Source: JAJRPT01 sp964465945 (lineage in GTDB: Bacteria > Bacteroidota > Ignavibacteria > Kapaibacteriales > UBA2268). Taken from it: a stretch of DNA of 64,000 bases. Positions 1-9,008 of the stretch are shown piece by piece (the first letter of the stretch is position 1; each line of letters opens with the position of its first letter). Both the position numbers and the translations under genes were made by a program. The notes below the pieces were generated by a model. It searched no databases and had not been told where the DNA came from. It saw only the letters and a list, made by a program, of their open reading frames with translations. The stretch covers positions 1 to 64,000 of the forward strand of contig CAYXMM010000014.1 in assembly GCA_964465945.1 (NCBI GenBank). Direction: 5' to 3'.

Positions 1-20
1 TCTGGAATTTAATTTTTGTA

Positions 21-48
21 CTGATTTCTTCGCTTCGCTCAGAATGAC
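21..48 (-). repeat. Dispersed GTCATTCTGAGCGAAG repeat, inverted copy
   Basis: Read on the minus strand this segment contains GTCATTCTGAGCGAAGCGAA followed by GAAATCAG. Nearly the same word occurs upstream of the three tandem genes at about 19685, 21299 and 22776, there on the plus strand. Four copies in one window point to a dispersed repeat family. This copy lies next to a decayed umuD, in a region that looks accessory. Confidence 0.75.
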
Positions 49-90
49 AACAAATTATTTTTTTATAACAAGTTCTTATTTATCAGAGAT

Positions 91-456
91 TTAGTTAACA
101 GGAATTAGCCAACACTCATTATTCTCTAACTTTACTTTCTTAAGCGTATATTACCATCAACATAGCAAACAGCAATTTTTCCATTTGTTACTTCTATACT
201 TTTATCAATAACAATCAAATCCCCATCTTCAATACCAACTTCGGACATAGAATCTCCTTTAACTCTACCAAAATAAGTAGCTGCTGGGTGTTGAATCAAG
301 TGCTTATTAAGGTCAATTTTCAAATAATCAAAGTCTAAGCAGTGAGTGGAAACTAGCGCTAATTCCTTGTGGAATGAGAGGTAACTCTAACTCAATTTCA
401 GTCATTGCAGAATAAATATCAATATTTGAAGATGAATGTAATTTTAAATTTGTCAT
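91..456 (-). pseudogene. umuD: Broken umuD-like gene (SOS mutagenesis protein, S24 peptidase)
   Basis: Three reading-frame segments together resemble UmuD. An ATG at 456 gives MTNLKLHSSSNIDIYSAMTE and continues to PLIPQGISASFHS. The frame then shifts near 335-345 into DYLKIDLNKHLIQHPAATYF, which carries the catalytic-serine motif GDSM and the general-base region VTNGKIAVCYVDG. A second shift near 135-145 leads into LKKVKLENNECWLIPVN, ending at a stop at 91-93. Intact UmuD is about 140 residues with the order ISAGFPSP, GDSM, LKRL, LIPEN. No single frame encodes the whole protein, and the tail after LIPVN is short. No umuC is visible, although it could lie beyond the left edge. Sequencing error could explain one shift but is less likely to explain two. 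Confidence 0.8.
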
Positions 457-571
457 AACTTATTCACGAGACTCTTTAAATTTAATTTTCAAATTTTAAA
501 CTCATAAAATTAAGGTTAAATCTACAAATACAAGTAATAACCTTAAGAAAATTTCGTCAATAGTCAATAAA

Positions 572-1363
572 ATGATAATATTGGCTTACATACTTGCAAT
601 CTTAGTAGGAATAACAATGGGGCTATTCGGTGGGGGTGGTTCTATTTTAACTATTCCTATTCTTATTTATATCGCTAATGTTGAACCAATTCAAGCAACT
701 TCATATTCTATTGTCATTGTGGGCTTATCTGCAATATTTGGTTCAGCAAACAAGTTCAGGAAAAACGAAATTGATTTAAGTAAAAGTATTTATTTTGGAA
801 TACCTTCTATAATAATGCTATATTTAACAAGAAGATACATAATTGACTTAATACCAAATACTTTAGTAAATATAGGGGAGTTTGCTTTAACAAAGCCAAA
901 TTTTATTTTGCTAATTTTTACAATGATTATGTTGTTATCAGCATATTCAATGTATTTTGAAAAAAGTATTAAACATATTGAAAAAGAGAAACACCCTTTA
1001 TACATCACAATATTAGGTGTATTAATCGGCTTAATTGTTGGATTAGTTGGAGCTGGTGGTGGCTTTTTATTTATACCAGCATTAGTAAAATTTACTGGTA
1101 TGAAAATGAAAGAAGCTATTGGCTCATCGCTTTTCATCGTTGCTTTAAACTCCATTTTTGGTTTTATAGGGGATATTGTAAATAACGTTAAATATGACGT
1201 TAGTTTTCTTACTATTTTTGCAGTAATTTCAATTATAGGAATGTTTGTTGGAATTTACATTTCAAACTATATTTCAGGCAAAAATTTAAAACGCTATTTT
1301 GCAATTCTTGTGTTTTTAATTGCAGTTAACATGATTTTGAAAGAAGTGTTTTTTATAAAATAA
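572..1363 (+). CDS. TSUP/TauE-SafE family sulfite or sulfur-anion permease
   Basis: A 263-residue integral membrane protein with about eight hydrophobic segments. It has the two glycine-rich repeats typical of the TSUP (TauE/SafE) family: GGGGSILTIPIL near residues 19-30 and GAGGGFLFIPALV near 160-172. The family exports or imports small sulfur-containing anions and organic sulfonates across the inner membrane. A rhodanese gene starts 22 bases downstream on the same strand, which favours a role in sulfur handling. The substrate cannot be read from sequence. The start is the first ATG after an AT-rich spacer. A distinct second TSUP gene lies at 49280. Confidence 0.88.
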   Translation: MIILAYILAILVGITMGLFGGGGSILTIPILIYIANVEPIQATSYSIVIVGLSAIFGSANKFRKNEIDLSKSIYFGIPSIIMLYLTRRYIIDLIPNTLVNIGEFALTKPNFILLIFTMIMLLSAYSMYFEKSIKHIEKEKHPLYITILGVLIGLIVGLVGAGGGFLFIPALVKFTGMKMKEAIGSSLFIVALNSIFGFIGDIVNNVKYDVSFLTIFAVISIIGMFVGIYISNYISGKNLKRYFAILVFLIAVNMILKEVFFIK

Positions 1364-1385
1364 TAATAATTTAGAGGATATCAAA

Positions 1386-1700
1386 TTGGCTAAAAACTTA
1401 TCAAATAAAGAATTTCAAGAATTATCACAAAGTGAAGATGCTTTGATATTAGATGTAAGGACCTATGGTGAATGTTGTCAAGGGATAATACCAGGTGCAT
1501 TAAATATTGACATAATGTCACAAGATTTCATAACAAAATTAAGTGAATTACCAAAAGATAAACAACTATTGGTTTATTGTAGAAGTGGCAACAGGTCGTC
1601 AATGGCTTGTGGGTTAATTGAAAGGCAAGGTTTTAAAGTTGTATATAATTTAGGTAGAGGCATAATGGGTTGGGATGGGGAAATTGTAAATTTTAATTAA
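1386..1700 (+). CDS. Single-domain rhodanese-like sulfurtransferase
   Basis: This 104-residue protein is one rhodanese domain. The active-site loop is CRSGNR starting at Cys65, preceded by LLVY and an early LDVRTYGE segment (residues 22-29), as in GlpE/PspE-type single-domain enzymes. It would carry a persulfide on Cys65 and pass sulfane sulfur to an acceptor. There is no signal peptide, so it should be cytoplasmic. The start is TTG; no in-frame ATG precedes the domain core. The gap of 22 bases to the upstream TSUP permease suggests one transcript and a shared role in sulfite or sulfane-sulfur metabolism. Confidence 0.85.
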   Translation: MAKNLSNKEFQELSQSEDALILDVRTYGECCQGIIPGALNIDIMSQDFITKLSELPKDKQLLVYCRSGNRSSMACGLIERQGFKVVYNLGRGIMGWDGEIVNFN

Positions 1701-1879
1701 ACCCATTATTAAATAAATTCTACAAGTATATAATAATAAAGTAGATAAAATAATATTATATTGGTGATTAATTTAATAATTAAAATATAATAAGTATAAT
1801 TATACTTGAAGTTATAATGAATTTAATTTAACAGAATAAATGTTTAAAACTAATGTAGCAAAGACACTACTTTTTTTCG

Positions 1880-1887
1880 TATCTTTG
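1880..1887 (+). promoter_or_regulatory. Candidate -7 element TATCTTTG for gyrA
   Basis: TATCTTTG matches the Bacteroidota primary-sigma -7 consensus TAnnTTTG and lies 38 bases before the gyrA ATG. No convincing TTTG -33 box is seen at the expected 19-base spacing. The leader also contains GGAAAAGTTTTA (1910-1921), which is shared with the topA leader. The upstream 1701-1860 stretch is very AT-rich and holds no gene that I can support. Confidence 0.4.
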
Positions 1888-1925
1888 TAAGTTAAAGAGA
1901 AAATAATTAGGAAAAGTTTTAAAAG

Positions 1926-4427
1926 ATGGCACTTTTAGGAAAAGAGCAAATAATCAAGACTATGCTTGAAGAGGAGATGCAAAGCTCCTACTTAGACTAT
2001 TCAATGTCAGTAATTGTTGCAAGGGCATTACCAGATGTTAGAGATGGACTAAAACCAATTCATAGAAGAATTCTATTTGCTATGAGAGAACTTGGGCTTT
2101 TACCAAATAGACCATATAAAAAATCTGCTACCTTGGTCGGAGAAGTATTAGGTAAATATCACCCACATGGGGATGCGTCAGTTTATGATGCAATGGTGCG
2201 TTTAGCTCAAGAATGGAATATGAGATATACTCTTGTTGATGGTCAAGGAAACTATGGTTCTGTCGACGGCGACCCTCCTGCAGCAATGAGATATACCGAA
2301 ACAAGATTAGAAAATATTGCTACAGAAATTCTTAGAGATATTGAGAAAAACACTGTTGACTTTAGATCTAACTTCGATGATTCATTAGAAGAACCAACAG
2401 TTCTTCCAACAGTCTTACCTACTTTATTAGTAAATGGAGCAACAGGTATTGCCGTTGGTATGGCTACAAATATTCCACCTAATAATTTAAGAGAAGTAAC
2501 AAGTGGAATTCTTGCTTTAATTAAAAACCCTGAAATCACTGTTGAGGAGTTAATGGAGCATGTTCCTGCACCAGATTTTCCTACTGGCGGGATAATTTAC
2601 GGATATTCGGGTGTTCGTGAGGCATACACTACTGGGCGTGGAAAAATCATCGTTAGAGCAAAAGCTACTATTGAGGAAAATCAATCTAGTTCAAAACAAA
2701 CAATTATAGTTGATGAACTCCCGTATCAAGTAAATAAAGCATATTTAATTGAAAAAATTGCTGAACTTGTAAAAACTAAAGTGTTAGAAGGCATTTCTTA
2801 TGTAGGTGATGAGTCTGGTAGAGATGGAATGCGTATTGTTATTGACTTGAAACGAGATGCAGTTGCTAATGTTGTATTAAACAACTTATATAAACATACT
2901 CAAATGCAAGTTACTTTTGGTGCTATTATGCTTTCATTAGTTGATGGCAGACCAAGAGAACTAACTCTAAAAGAAATGATGCAAGAATTTGTTTCATTTA
3001 GAAATCAAGTTATTGTTAGAAGAACTCAGTTTGAGCTTGATGCCGCAGAAAAAAGAGCACATATTTTAGAAGGATTTATAATTGCCTTAGACAATATTGA
3101 TGAAGTAATTAAAATCATACGTGGCTCTAAAGATGCTCCTGAAGCATCAAATAAATTAATGGAAAGATTTGCTTTATCAGAAGTTCAAGTGAAAGCAATT
3201 TTAGATATGAGATTGCAAAGATTAACTGGTTTAGAAAGAGACAAAATTCTAGCAGAATATAAAGAATTAATGGAGTTAATCACTCGTTTAAAAGAAATCT
3301 TAGCAAGTAAGGAAATTCAGTTGAAAATCATTGCAGATGAACTTACTGAATTAGCTGCAAAATACGGTGATGAAAGAAGAACTCAAATAGTGATGGATAC
3401 TAAAGATTTCTCCATCGAAGATATGATTGCTAACGAAGAAATGATAGTTACAATTTCACATAATGGATTTATTAAAAGAACAAAAGTAACAAATTATCGC
3501 CGTCAAAATAAAGGCGGCAGAGGGTCTTCTGGTTCTCAAACTCATGAAGAAGACTTCATAGAAATGGTTTTTCAAGCAAGCACACATCACTATTTACTTT
3601 TCTTTACAGATAAAGGAAAAGCATATAAAATTAGAGTTTTTGACATTCCGGAAGGTAGCCGTCAATCAAAAGGTCGTTCCCTTGCTAATGTAATAGCAAA
3701 AGATGCAGATGAGAAAGTTACAGCAACTTTAGCTATTACTGAATTTAGTGATGACAAATTTGTTGTAATGTGTACTAAAATGGGGACTATTAAGAAAACA
3801 GAGCTTTCTGCTTTCGCAAATGTTCGCCAAAATGGTATTATTGCAATAGGTTTAAATGACGACGACTCAATGATTGCCGCAGATATTACAGATGGAAATG
3901 CTGAAATAATAATTGGAAGCAGAAATGGTATGGCTTGTCGATTTGTCGAGAGTGGTGTTAGAGCAATGGGTAGAACTGCAGCTGGTGTTCGTGGTATTAG
4001 ACTAGGCAAAGGTGACTTCGTTGTTTCTATGCTTGTGATTAAGCGACCTGATGCACAAGTTCTTGTAGTAGCTGAAAATGGATATGGGAAACGAACTAAG
4101 TATGAAGACTTTCGTTTAACAAATAGAGGTGGTAAAGGCGTGATTGCAATGCGTATTACTTCTAAAACAGGTCCTATTACTAAAATGATAATCGCTTATG
4201 ATACAGAAGATTTAGTCGTAATGACTAAAAACGGAATACTTATTAGACAATCAATTGAAAACATTAGAACAATTGGAAGAAATACACAAGGTGTAAAATT
4301 AATACGTTTAGATGACGACGATATGATAGCAGATATAACAACTATTCCAATAGATGAAGATGACAATGAACATATTGAAAGGCAAGAAGGTGCTGATAAT
4401 GCAGAACAAGGCGCTTTAGAGTTTTAA
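1926..4427 (+). CDS. gyrA: DNA gyrase subunit A
   Basis: An 833-residue protein with normal GyrA architecture. It introduces negative supercoils together with GyrB. The N-terminal breakage-reunion domain has the catalytic tyrosine Tyr123 in MRYTETRLE and the quinolone-region sequence HPHGDASVYD (residues 79-88). The C-terminal beta-pinwheel carries the GyrA box QNKGGRG at 527-533, which separates gyrase from topoisomerase IV ParC. The tail is acidic, as in many GyrA proteins. The residue equivalent to E. coli Ser83 is Ala84 here. The gene opens after an AT-rich leader with a TAnnTTTG motif and ends in TAATG, sharing one base with the next gene. Confidence 0.98.
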   Translation: MALLGKEQIIKTMLEEEMQSSYLDYSMSVIVARALPDVRDGLKPIHRRILFAMRELGLLPNRPYKKSATLVGEVLGKYHPHGDASVYDAMVRLAQEWNMRYTLVDGQGNYGSVDGDPPAAMRYTETRLENIATEILRDIEKNTVDFRSNFDDSLEEPTVLPTVLPTLLVNGATGIAVGMATNIPPNNLREVTSGILALIKNPEITVEELMEHVPAPDFPTGGIIYGYSGVREAYTTGRGKIIVRAKATIEENQSSSKQTIIVDELPYQVNKAYLIEKIAELVKTKVLEGISYVGDESGRDGMRIVIDLKRDAVANVVLNNLYKHTQMQVTFGAIMLSLVDGRPRELTLKEMMQEFVSFRNQVIVRRTQFELDAAEKRAHILEGFIIALDNIDEVIKIIRGSKDAPEASNKLMERFALSEVQVKAILDMRLQRLTGLERDKILAEYKELMELITRLKEILASKEIQLKIIADELTELAAKYGDERRTQIVMDTKDFSIEDMIANEEMIVTISHNGFIKRTKVTNYRRQNKGGRGSSGSQTHEEDFIEMVFQASTHHYLLFFTDKGKAYKIRVFDIPEGSRQSKGRSLANVIAKDADEKVTATLAITEFSDDKFVVMCTKMGTIKKTELSAFANVRQNGIIAIGLNDDDSMIAADITDGNAEIIIGSRNGMACRFVESGVRAMGRTAAGVRGIRLGKGDFVVSMLVIKRPDAQVLVVAENGYGKRTKYEDFRLTNRGGKGVIAMRITSKTGPITKMIIAYDTEDLVVMTKNGILIRQSIENIRTIGRNTQGVKLIRLDDDDMIADITTIPIDEDDNEHIERQEGADNAEQGALEF

Positions 4428-6355
4428 TGATAAAATATAGTTCCATATTTATAATTGCCCTTTTTGTTTTCATTAAGGGCAATTTTTTATACTCAGAAGA
4501 TTATATTGATTCATCAAAAGTCAAAGAAACTGAACTTTACGAACCAATTCGTAAACATGGCTCAATATTTTTATTAAATAAAGAAGCACATCAGTATATT
4601 AATAAAACAGAAATTCAAGAAAATGATTATTTAGATTTTGCTGATATTTTAATTCAAGAAACCAACTTTTATCCTTTACATTTGTCTTCATTGGGCTTGT
4701 CAAATAATGTTAGTTTTGGAGCTGGAAATTATAATCAATTTAATTTTAATGGTGTAAACCTCTCAAACCCAATTTCATTAAATTCAAATTTATCACAATA
4801 TTCACCTGAATACACAGAAAATATTGAGATTTATACTGGAATGATGACTTCAATATTTTCAGATAATTCTACTTCAACATTAATTAATTCACCTGAAATT
4901 ATTTACAACACAAATAAACCATTTTTTAGATTTTGGGGTGCAGATGCGGGTGAAAATTATCTTGCATTAGATGGAATTTTCGCTCAAAATTTAGCCCCAA
5001 ATATATCATTTAATTTAGGGATTAGAAGTGTTACCGGTAAAGGAGTTTATGAAAATGATGAAGTCCGAAGTAGGTCTTTAAGGAGCGGGCTAAGGTGGAA
5101 CTTTTCAGACAATCAGAATTTGTCTTTCATTTGGATGCATAACAATCACTTTTTAAATGAATATGGAGGCATATCAAATAGTTCTGTCGATGTGAAAGGA
5201 AATCTTATAGATGACCCGATTAATGCAATCATAAGATTCAATAATAACTCTCAAAGGAATATAAAGAATGACTTTATAGCAAATTATTCCTTTATTGCGG
5301 ATAATAAAATGAGTGCTGTTTCATCACAATTTTATTTTCTTGATGATTTTAACTATGATTTCAAAAACACAACGCTTTTTCAAGATACAATTTATAAAAA
5401 TAGAATGACTTATTACACAAGAAAAGTTGGTGCTAATTTCTCTTATGAAGCAAAATTAAGCGATTTATTTTTTAAGACTAAATTTGAATTAAACAATAGT
5501 TTTATTGAAAATAATTACTACACCCATTTTAATGGAAATTATAATAAAATTAATTATTCTGCATTACTTTTTTCAAGTTATAAAATTGATAATTTACTAA
5601 TTTCATCAGGTTATCGGTATTCAAAATTAAATTCAAAAAGCATAAACAATTATGGAATAAAACTGACATTTAATTTAAGCAAATACAACTTCATAGTCTT
5701 GGATTATAGTAATAGCAATATTGTACCAATATTACCTTTTAATAATATTAATGTTGAAAATAACGAAATGTATTATTTGCGATACATTTCAAAAAATGAT
5801 TTATTTAATTTTGATTTAGATTTTTATTTCAGAAATATTAAAAATTTAATTTCATACAGTATTAATAGTGAAAACAAGTTAGTAGCAAATAATTTAACCA
5901 AACCAAATTCTTATTATGGAGCGAATATTAATTTAAAATTTAGATGGCTGAAAGGTAATGGATTATTTGATTACGAAATATTTACAAATTTTAAAACAAA
6001 CCTAAACTTCTCAACTGAAAACAGCCAAATCAGGTTACCTTTATTACATTCATTCATAGATAGTTATATTTCAATTCCAAAAGGAAGAAGTAGGGCAGAC
6101 ATTGGTTTTCGGGTTTCATATTTAACAGAAAACTCTGGACTTACACAATTTCCAGACTTAAATATATTTATTGATAACAACTATACAAATCAAAATGGCT
6201 TAGCTCGTAACGAAGCATATATAAAATTAAGATTAGGTCAAGCATTTTTAAAAGTAAGTTTAATTAATTTTATTAATAGAAGTTATTATTATGTTCCAAT
6301 GTATAATTCTCTACCTTCAAACTTTAGAATTACTTTTAATTGGACATTAATTTAA
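4427..6355 (+). CDS. TonB-receptor-like outer-membrane beta-barrel protein
   Basis: This 642-residue protein has an N-terminal signal peptide (hydrophobic IFIIALFVFI, cleavage probably near YSE). A plug-like region follows at about residues 60-170 (FNFNGVNLSNPISLNSN, ENIEIYTGMM), then a long stretch of alternating, aromatic-rich strands expected for a large outer-membrane barrel. It resembles TonB-dependent receptors but has no recognisable TonB box and no carboxypeptidase-like leader domain, so the ligand is unknown. The ATG overlaps the gyrA stop by one base. A terminator-like hairpin lies within codons 9-21. The gene converges on ftsW with a 2-base gap. Confidence 0.7.
   Translation: MIKYSSIFIIALFVFIKGNFLYSEDYIDSSKVKETELYEPIRKHGSIFLLNKEAHQYINKTEIQENDYLDFADILIQETNFYPLHLSSLGLSNNVSFGAGNYNQFNFNGVNLSNPISLNSNLSQYSPEYTENIEIYTGMMTSIFSDNSTSTLINSPEIIYNTNKPFFRFWGADAGENYLALDGIFAQNLAPNISFNLGIRSVTGKGVYENDEVRSRSLRSGLRWNFSDNQNLSFIWMHNNHFLNEYGGISNSSVDVKGNLIDDPINAIIRFNNNSQRNIKNDFIANYSFIADNKMSAVSSQFYFLDDFNYDFKNTTLFQDTIYKNRMTYYTRKVGANFSYEAKLSDLFFKTKFELNNSFIENNYYTHFNGNYNKINYSALLFSSYKIDNLLISSGYRYSKLNSKSINNYGIKLTFNLSKYNFIVLDYSNSNIVPILPFNNINVENNEMYYLRYISKNDLFNFDLDFYFRNIKNLISYSINSENKLVANNLTKPNSYYGANINLKFRWLKGNGLFDYEIFTNFKTNLNFSTENSQIRLPLLHSFIDSYISIPKGRSRADIGFRVSYLTENSGLTQFPDLNIFIDNNYTNQNGLARNEAYIKLRLGQAFLKVSLINFINRSYYYVPMYNSLPSNFRITFNWTLI
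4453..4488 (+). terminator. Intrinsic-terminator-like hairpin inside the following gene
   Basis: AATTGCCCTT (4453-4462) and AAGGGCAATT (4475-4484) form a perfect 10-bp stem around a 12-base loop, followed by a run of six T ending at 4488. This is the shape of a Rho-independent terminator for gyrA. It sits within the signal-peptide codons of the downstream outer-membrane protein gene, which begins at the gyrA stop codon. Confidence 0.75.
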
Positions 6356-6357
6356 TT

Positions 6358-7506
6358 TTATTCATCAACTGCTTCAATGGTCGATAAATTAACTTTCGTA
6401 GGAATATGATAAACCCCTGCTTGAGCTGATATATTCAATAGAATTCCTATTGCAATAGAATATAATAAAATTGCTGTTCCCCCATAAGAAATAAAAGGAA
6501 AAGGAACTCCTGTTGTTGGCAACAAGCCCGTGTTAACCCCCGCATTTATAAAGACATAAATAGCAAATGTAATGATAATACCAACCGAAAGAAAATAACC
6601 AAAGTTGTCAGGTGCTTTCTTTGCTACTAATAGCCCCCTCCAAAAAACTAATGCAAACAATGAAATTACAACCAATAAACCAATAAAGCCAAATTCTTCA
6701 CCTATGATTGAGAAGATGAAATCTCCATAAGATTCTGGTAAAAACAAATTACTTTGCCTTGATTGACCTGGTCCTAATCCAGTTAATCCACCATTTCCTA
6801 TCGCAATAAGCGCTTGATTTAATTGATAATCACCACCCGTTGCAGTGCTATTCCCGGCACCAATATATGATAAAATTCGCTGCATTCTATAAGGCGCAGA
6901 TACAGCATAAAGCCCACCAACTACAACACCAAAAAAACAAGTAGATAACCAATGTATTAAATTTACATTACCAATGAATAATATAGACATACCAATTAAA
7001 AGAACAACTGCCATAGTTGAAAAATTCGGTTGAAGAGCAATTAAAACCGAAATCATTCCCAACCAAATTAAAAATGGTAAAAATCCTTGTTCAAATTGCT
7101 TAATAACTGCTTGTTTTGATGAAAGCATTGACGCAAAATGAATTATCATTGCGAACTTAACAATTTCTGAAGGTTGTAAAGTGATTGGACCAATATCAAT
7201 CCATCTTGTAGCACCTTTTGCTGAACTACCAATGATTAATACTAAAAATAATAAAACAACAGAAATAGTCATAAAAGACTTAGAAAACTTTCTATATACA
7301 TGATAATCAATCTTAGCAAAAACAATAATTAAAATTAGTCCAAGTAGTACTTTTCCTAAATGACTATAAAACAATGCTTCACTTGAATCAAGCTTTAATC
7401 CAGAATATGCAGAAGATGCCGAATAAACAAATGCTAATCCGAAAAGCATAATTCCAACTATTGGAAGTAGAATTAGCCAATCAATATGTCCAATTGGTTT
7501 TTTCAT
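6358..7506 (-). CDS. ftsW: Cell-division peptidoglycan polymerase FtsW (SEDS family)
   Basis: A 382-residue protein with about ten membrane segments, belonging to the SEDS family (FtsW/RodA/SpoVE) of lipid II glycosyltransferases. The C-terminal signature FPFISYGGTAI and the loop motif LQPSEIVKFAMI are present, with GLGPGQSRQ in the large periplasmic loop. SEDS proteins polymerise lipid II together with a class B penicillin-binding protein. Assignment to FtsW rather than RodA rests on its position directly after murD, as in division/cell-wall clusters. The start codon overlaps the end of murD by one base. The usual murG, murC and ftsZ neighbours are absent, so the cluster is split. Confidence 0.9.
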   Translation of the reverse strand: MKKPIGHIDWLILLPIVGIMLFGLAFVYSASSAYSGLKLDSSEALFYSHLGKVLLGLILIIVFAKIDYHVYRKFSKSFMTISVVLLFLVLIIGSSAKGATRWIDIGPITLQPSEIVKFAMIIHFASMLSSKQAVIKQFEQGFLPFLIWLGMISVLIALQPNFSTMAVVLLIGMSILFIGNVNLIHWLSTCFFGVVVGGLYAVSAPYRMQRILSYIGAGNSTATGGDYQLNQALIAIGNGGLTGLGPGQSRQSNLFLPESYGDFIFSIIGEEFGFIGLLVVISLFALVFWRGLLVAKKAPDNFGYFLSVGIIITFAIYVFINAGVNTGLLPTTGVPFPFISYGGTAILLYSIAIGILLNISAQAGVYHIPTKVNLSTIEAVDE

Positions 7507-8891
7507 TATAAGCTATTAACAATTTGTTTAAAGTGTTGTCCTCGTTCTTCAAAGTTAGTATATTGGTCGAAGCTTTTACAAGCAGGTGAAAAAAGTATGA
7601 CCTCATTAGAGGTGGTTAAACTTTTACCCTTTAAAATTGCTTCTTCTAAATCATTAGCTTTATAGACATCAAAGTAATTTGAAAAATAAGAATAAATATT
7701 ATTTGCTTCCTCTCCAAAAGCAATAATTTTTCTTACTTTTTTACTTGCTACATCTAAAAGTTCGCTATAATCATTATCTCCACGACCACCAACTAACCAA
7801 ATAATAGGCCTTTCATAACTTGAAAGTGCATACCATGAAGCATTTACATTTGTCGCTTTTGAGTCATTAATATAATCATTTTTCCCAATAGTTCTGACAA
7901 ACTCTAACCTATGTTCAACTCCCTGAAAAGTTGAAAGACAATCCCTTAAATCTTCATTTGTAATTTCAAATCGTCGCAGTGCAATCGCTGCTGCCATTGA
8001 GTTATATAAATTATGGACACCTGGTAAAGCCAGTTGTGATACTTGCATTAATTCCTCTTTATGTTGTAATCGGATTGGGAGTCCGACTTGCTGCATTTTA
8101 AAAATGTATATTTTTTCCCCATCTGAATAAATTCCACCAGAAAATTTATCATTTAAAACAAGTTCTGGATTTATGGAGATTGCTAATAATTTCGCTTTCG
8201 TAGAATGTCCCCCGACTTCTAAACGATGCATAATTTCCTTATCATCAGCATTCAAAATTAATAAATCATTTTCATTCTGGTTTTTGGTAATTTTCCACTT
8301 TGCATCGAAATAATGTGGAAAACTCCCATGATATGCAATATGGTCTTCTGTAATATTTAAAAATATTGCAATATTTACTCTTAAGTCATTGATGTTATCT
8401 AATTGATAACTCGAAAGTTCAAGTGTAATAATATCATCATTTTTAATTTTATCTATACTTGCTGATAGTGGAGTCCCAACGTTACCCAACAAGTGAGATT
8501 GTTTTCCACATCTATTCAAACTATAATCAATTAACGAAACCGTTGTAGTTTTTCCGTTTGTTCCTGTTACTCCAATAATAACATTTTTAATAAAATATGA
8601 ACCATATTCAACTTCTGAAATTAACTTTATATTGTTTTCTTTAATTTTTAGGATAACTTCGGAGATTGGTTTAATTCCTGGTGAACAAATAACTAAATCA
8701 GATTTTAAAATCTCTTCTAAACTATGCCCCCCAAATTCACACCTAATGTTATACTTTTTTAATTCATCTTCAATATTTGGAAATTTATCTATTGTATTAT
8801 ATTCACTTAATAATACTTCATTGGAATGTAGAGATGCCAATTTAGCTGCTGCTAAACCGCTTTTCCCTGCACCTAAGCAAGTTATTTTCAC
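7506..8891 (-). CDS. murD: UDP-N-acetylmuramoyl-L-alanine--D-glutamate ligase
   Basis: This 461-residue cytoplasmic enzyme adds D-glutamate to UDP-MurNAc-L-Ala in peptidoglycan precursor synthesis. It shows the Mur ligase order: an N-terminal Rossmann-like domain (LGAGKSGLAAAKLA), an ATP-binding P-loop GVTGTNGKTT at residues 107-116, a central domain with ELSSYQLD and NITEDH, and a C-terminal domain with NDSKATN and GGRGDN. The length is normal. Translation probably begins at GTG (8889-8891), immediately before the first beta strand. It is followed without a gap by ftsW, so the two are likely co-expressed. Confidence 0.95.
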   Translation of the reverse strand: MKITCLGAGKSGLAAAKLASLHSNEVLLSEYNTIDKFPNIEDELKKYNIRCEFGGHSLEEILKSDLVICSPGIKPISEVILKIKENNIKLISEVEYGSYFIKNVIIGVTGTNGKTTTVSLIDYSLNRCGKQSHLLGNVGTPLSASIDKIKNDDIITLELSSYQLDNINDLRVNIAIFLNITEDHIAYHGSFPHYFDAKWKITKNQNENDLLILNADDKEIMHRLEVGGHSTKAKLLAISINPELVLNDKFSGGIYSDGEKIYIFKMQQVGLPIRLQHKEELMQVSQLALPGVHNLYNSMAAAIALRRFEITNEDLRDCLSTFQGVEHRLEFVRTIGKNDYINDSKATNVNASWYALSSYERPIIWLVGGRGDNDYSELLDVASKKVRKIIAFGEEANNIYSYFSNYFDVYKANDLEEAILKGKSLTTSNEVILFSPACKSFDQYTNFEERGQHFKQIVNSL

Positions 8892-9008
8892 TTTTTAAAC
8901 CTTTTTAAGAATATTTTTGCTGCATTTTTGACAAAATTAAAATATATTTTAATCAAAAAAAAATATTAAACACAATATTTAACTAATGGTATAACAATAA
9001 CTAAAATA

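Noticed and set aside
790..1155. Long minus-strand open frame inside the TSUP permease
   Set aside because: It is the antisense shadow of a confident membrane protein and shows no family motif.
2252..2539. Minus-strand open frame inside gyrA
   Set aside because: Antisense to the highly conserved catalytic region of gyrA, with no start signal or homology pattern.
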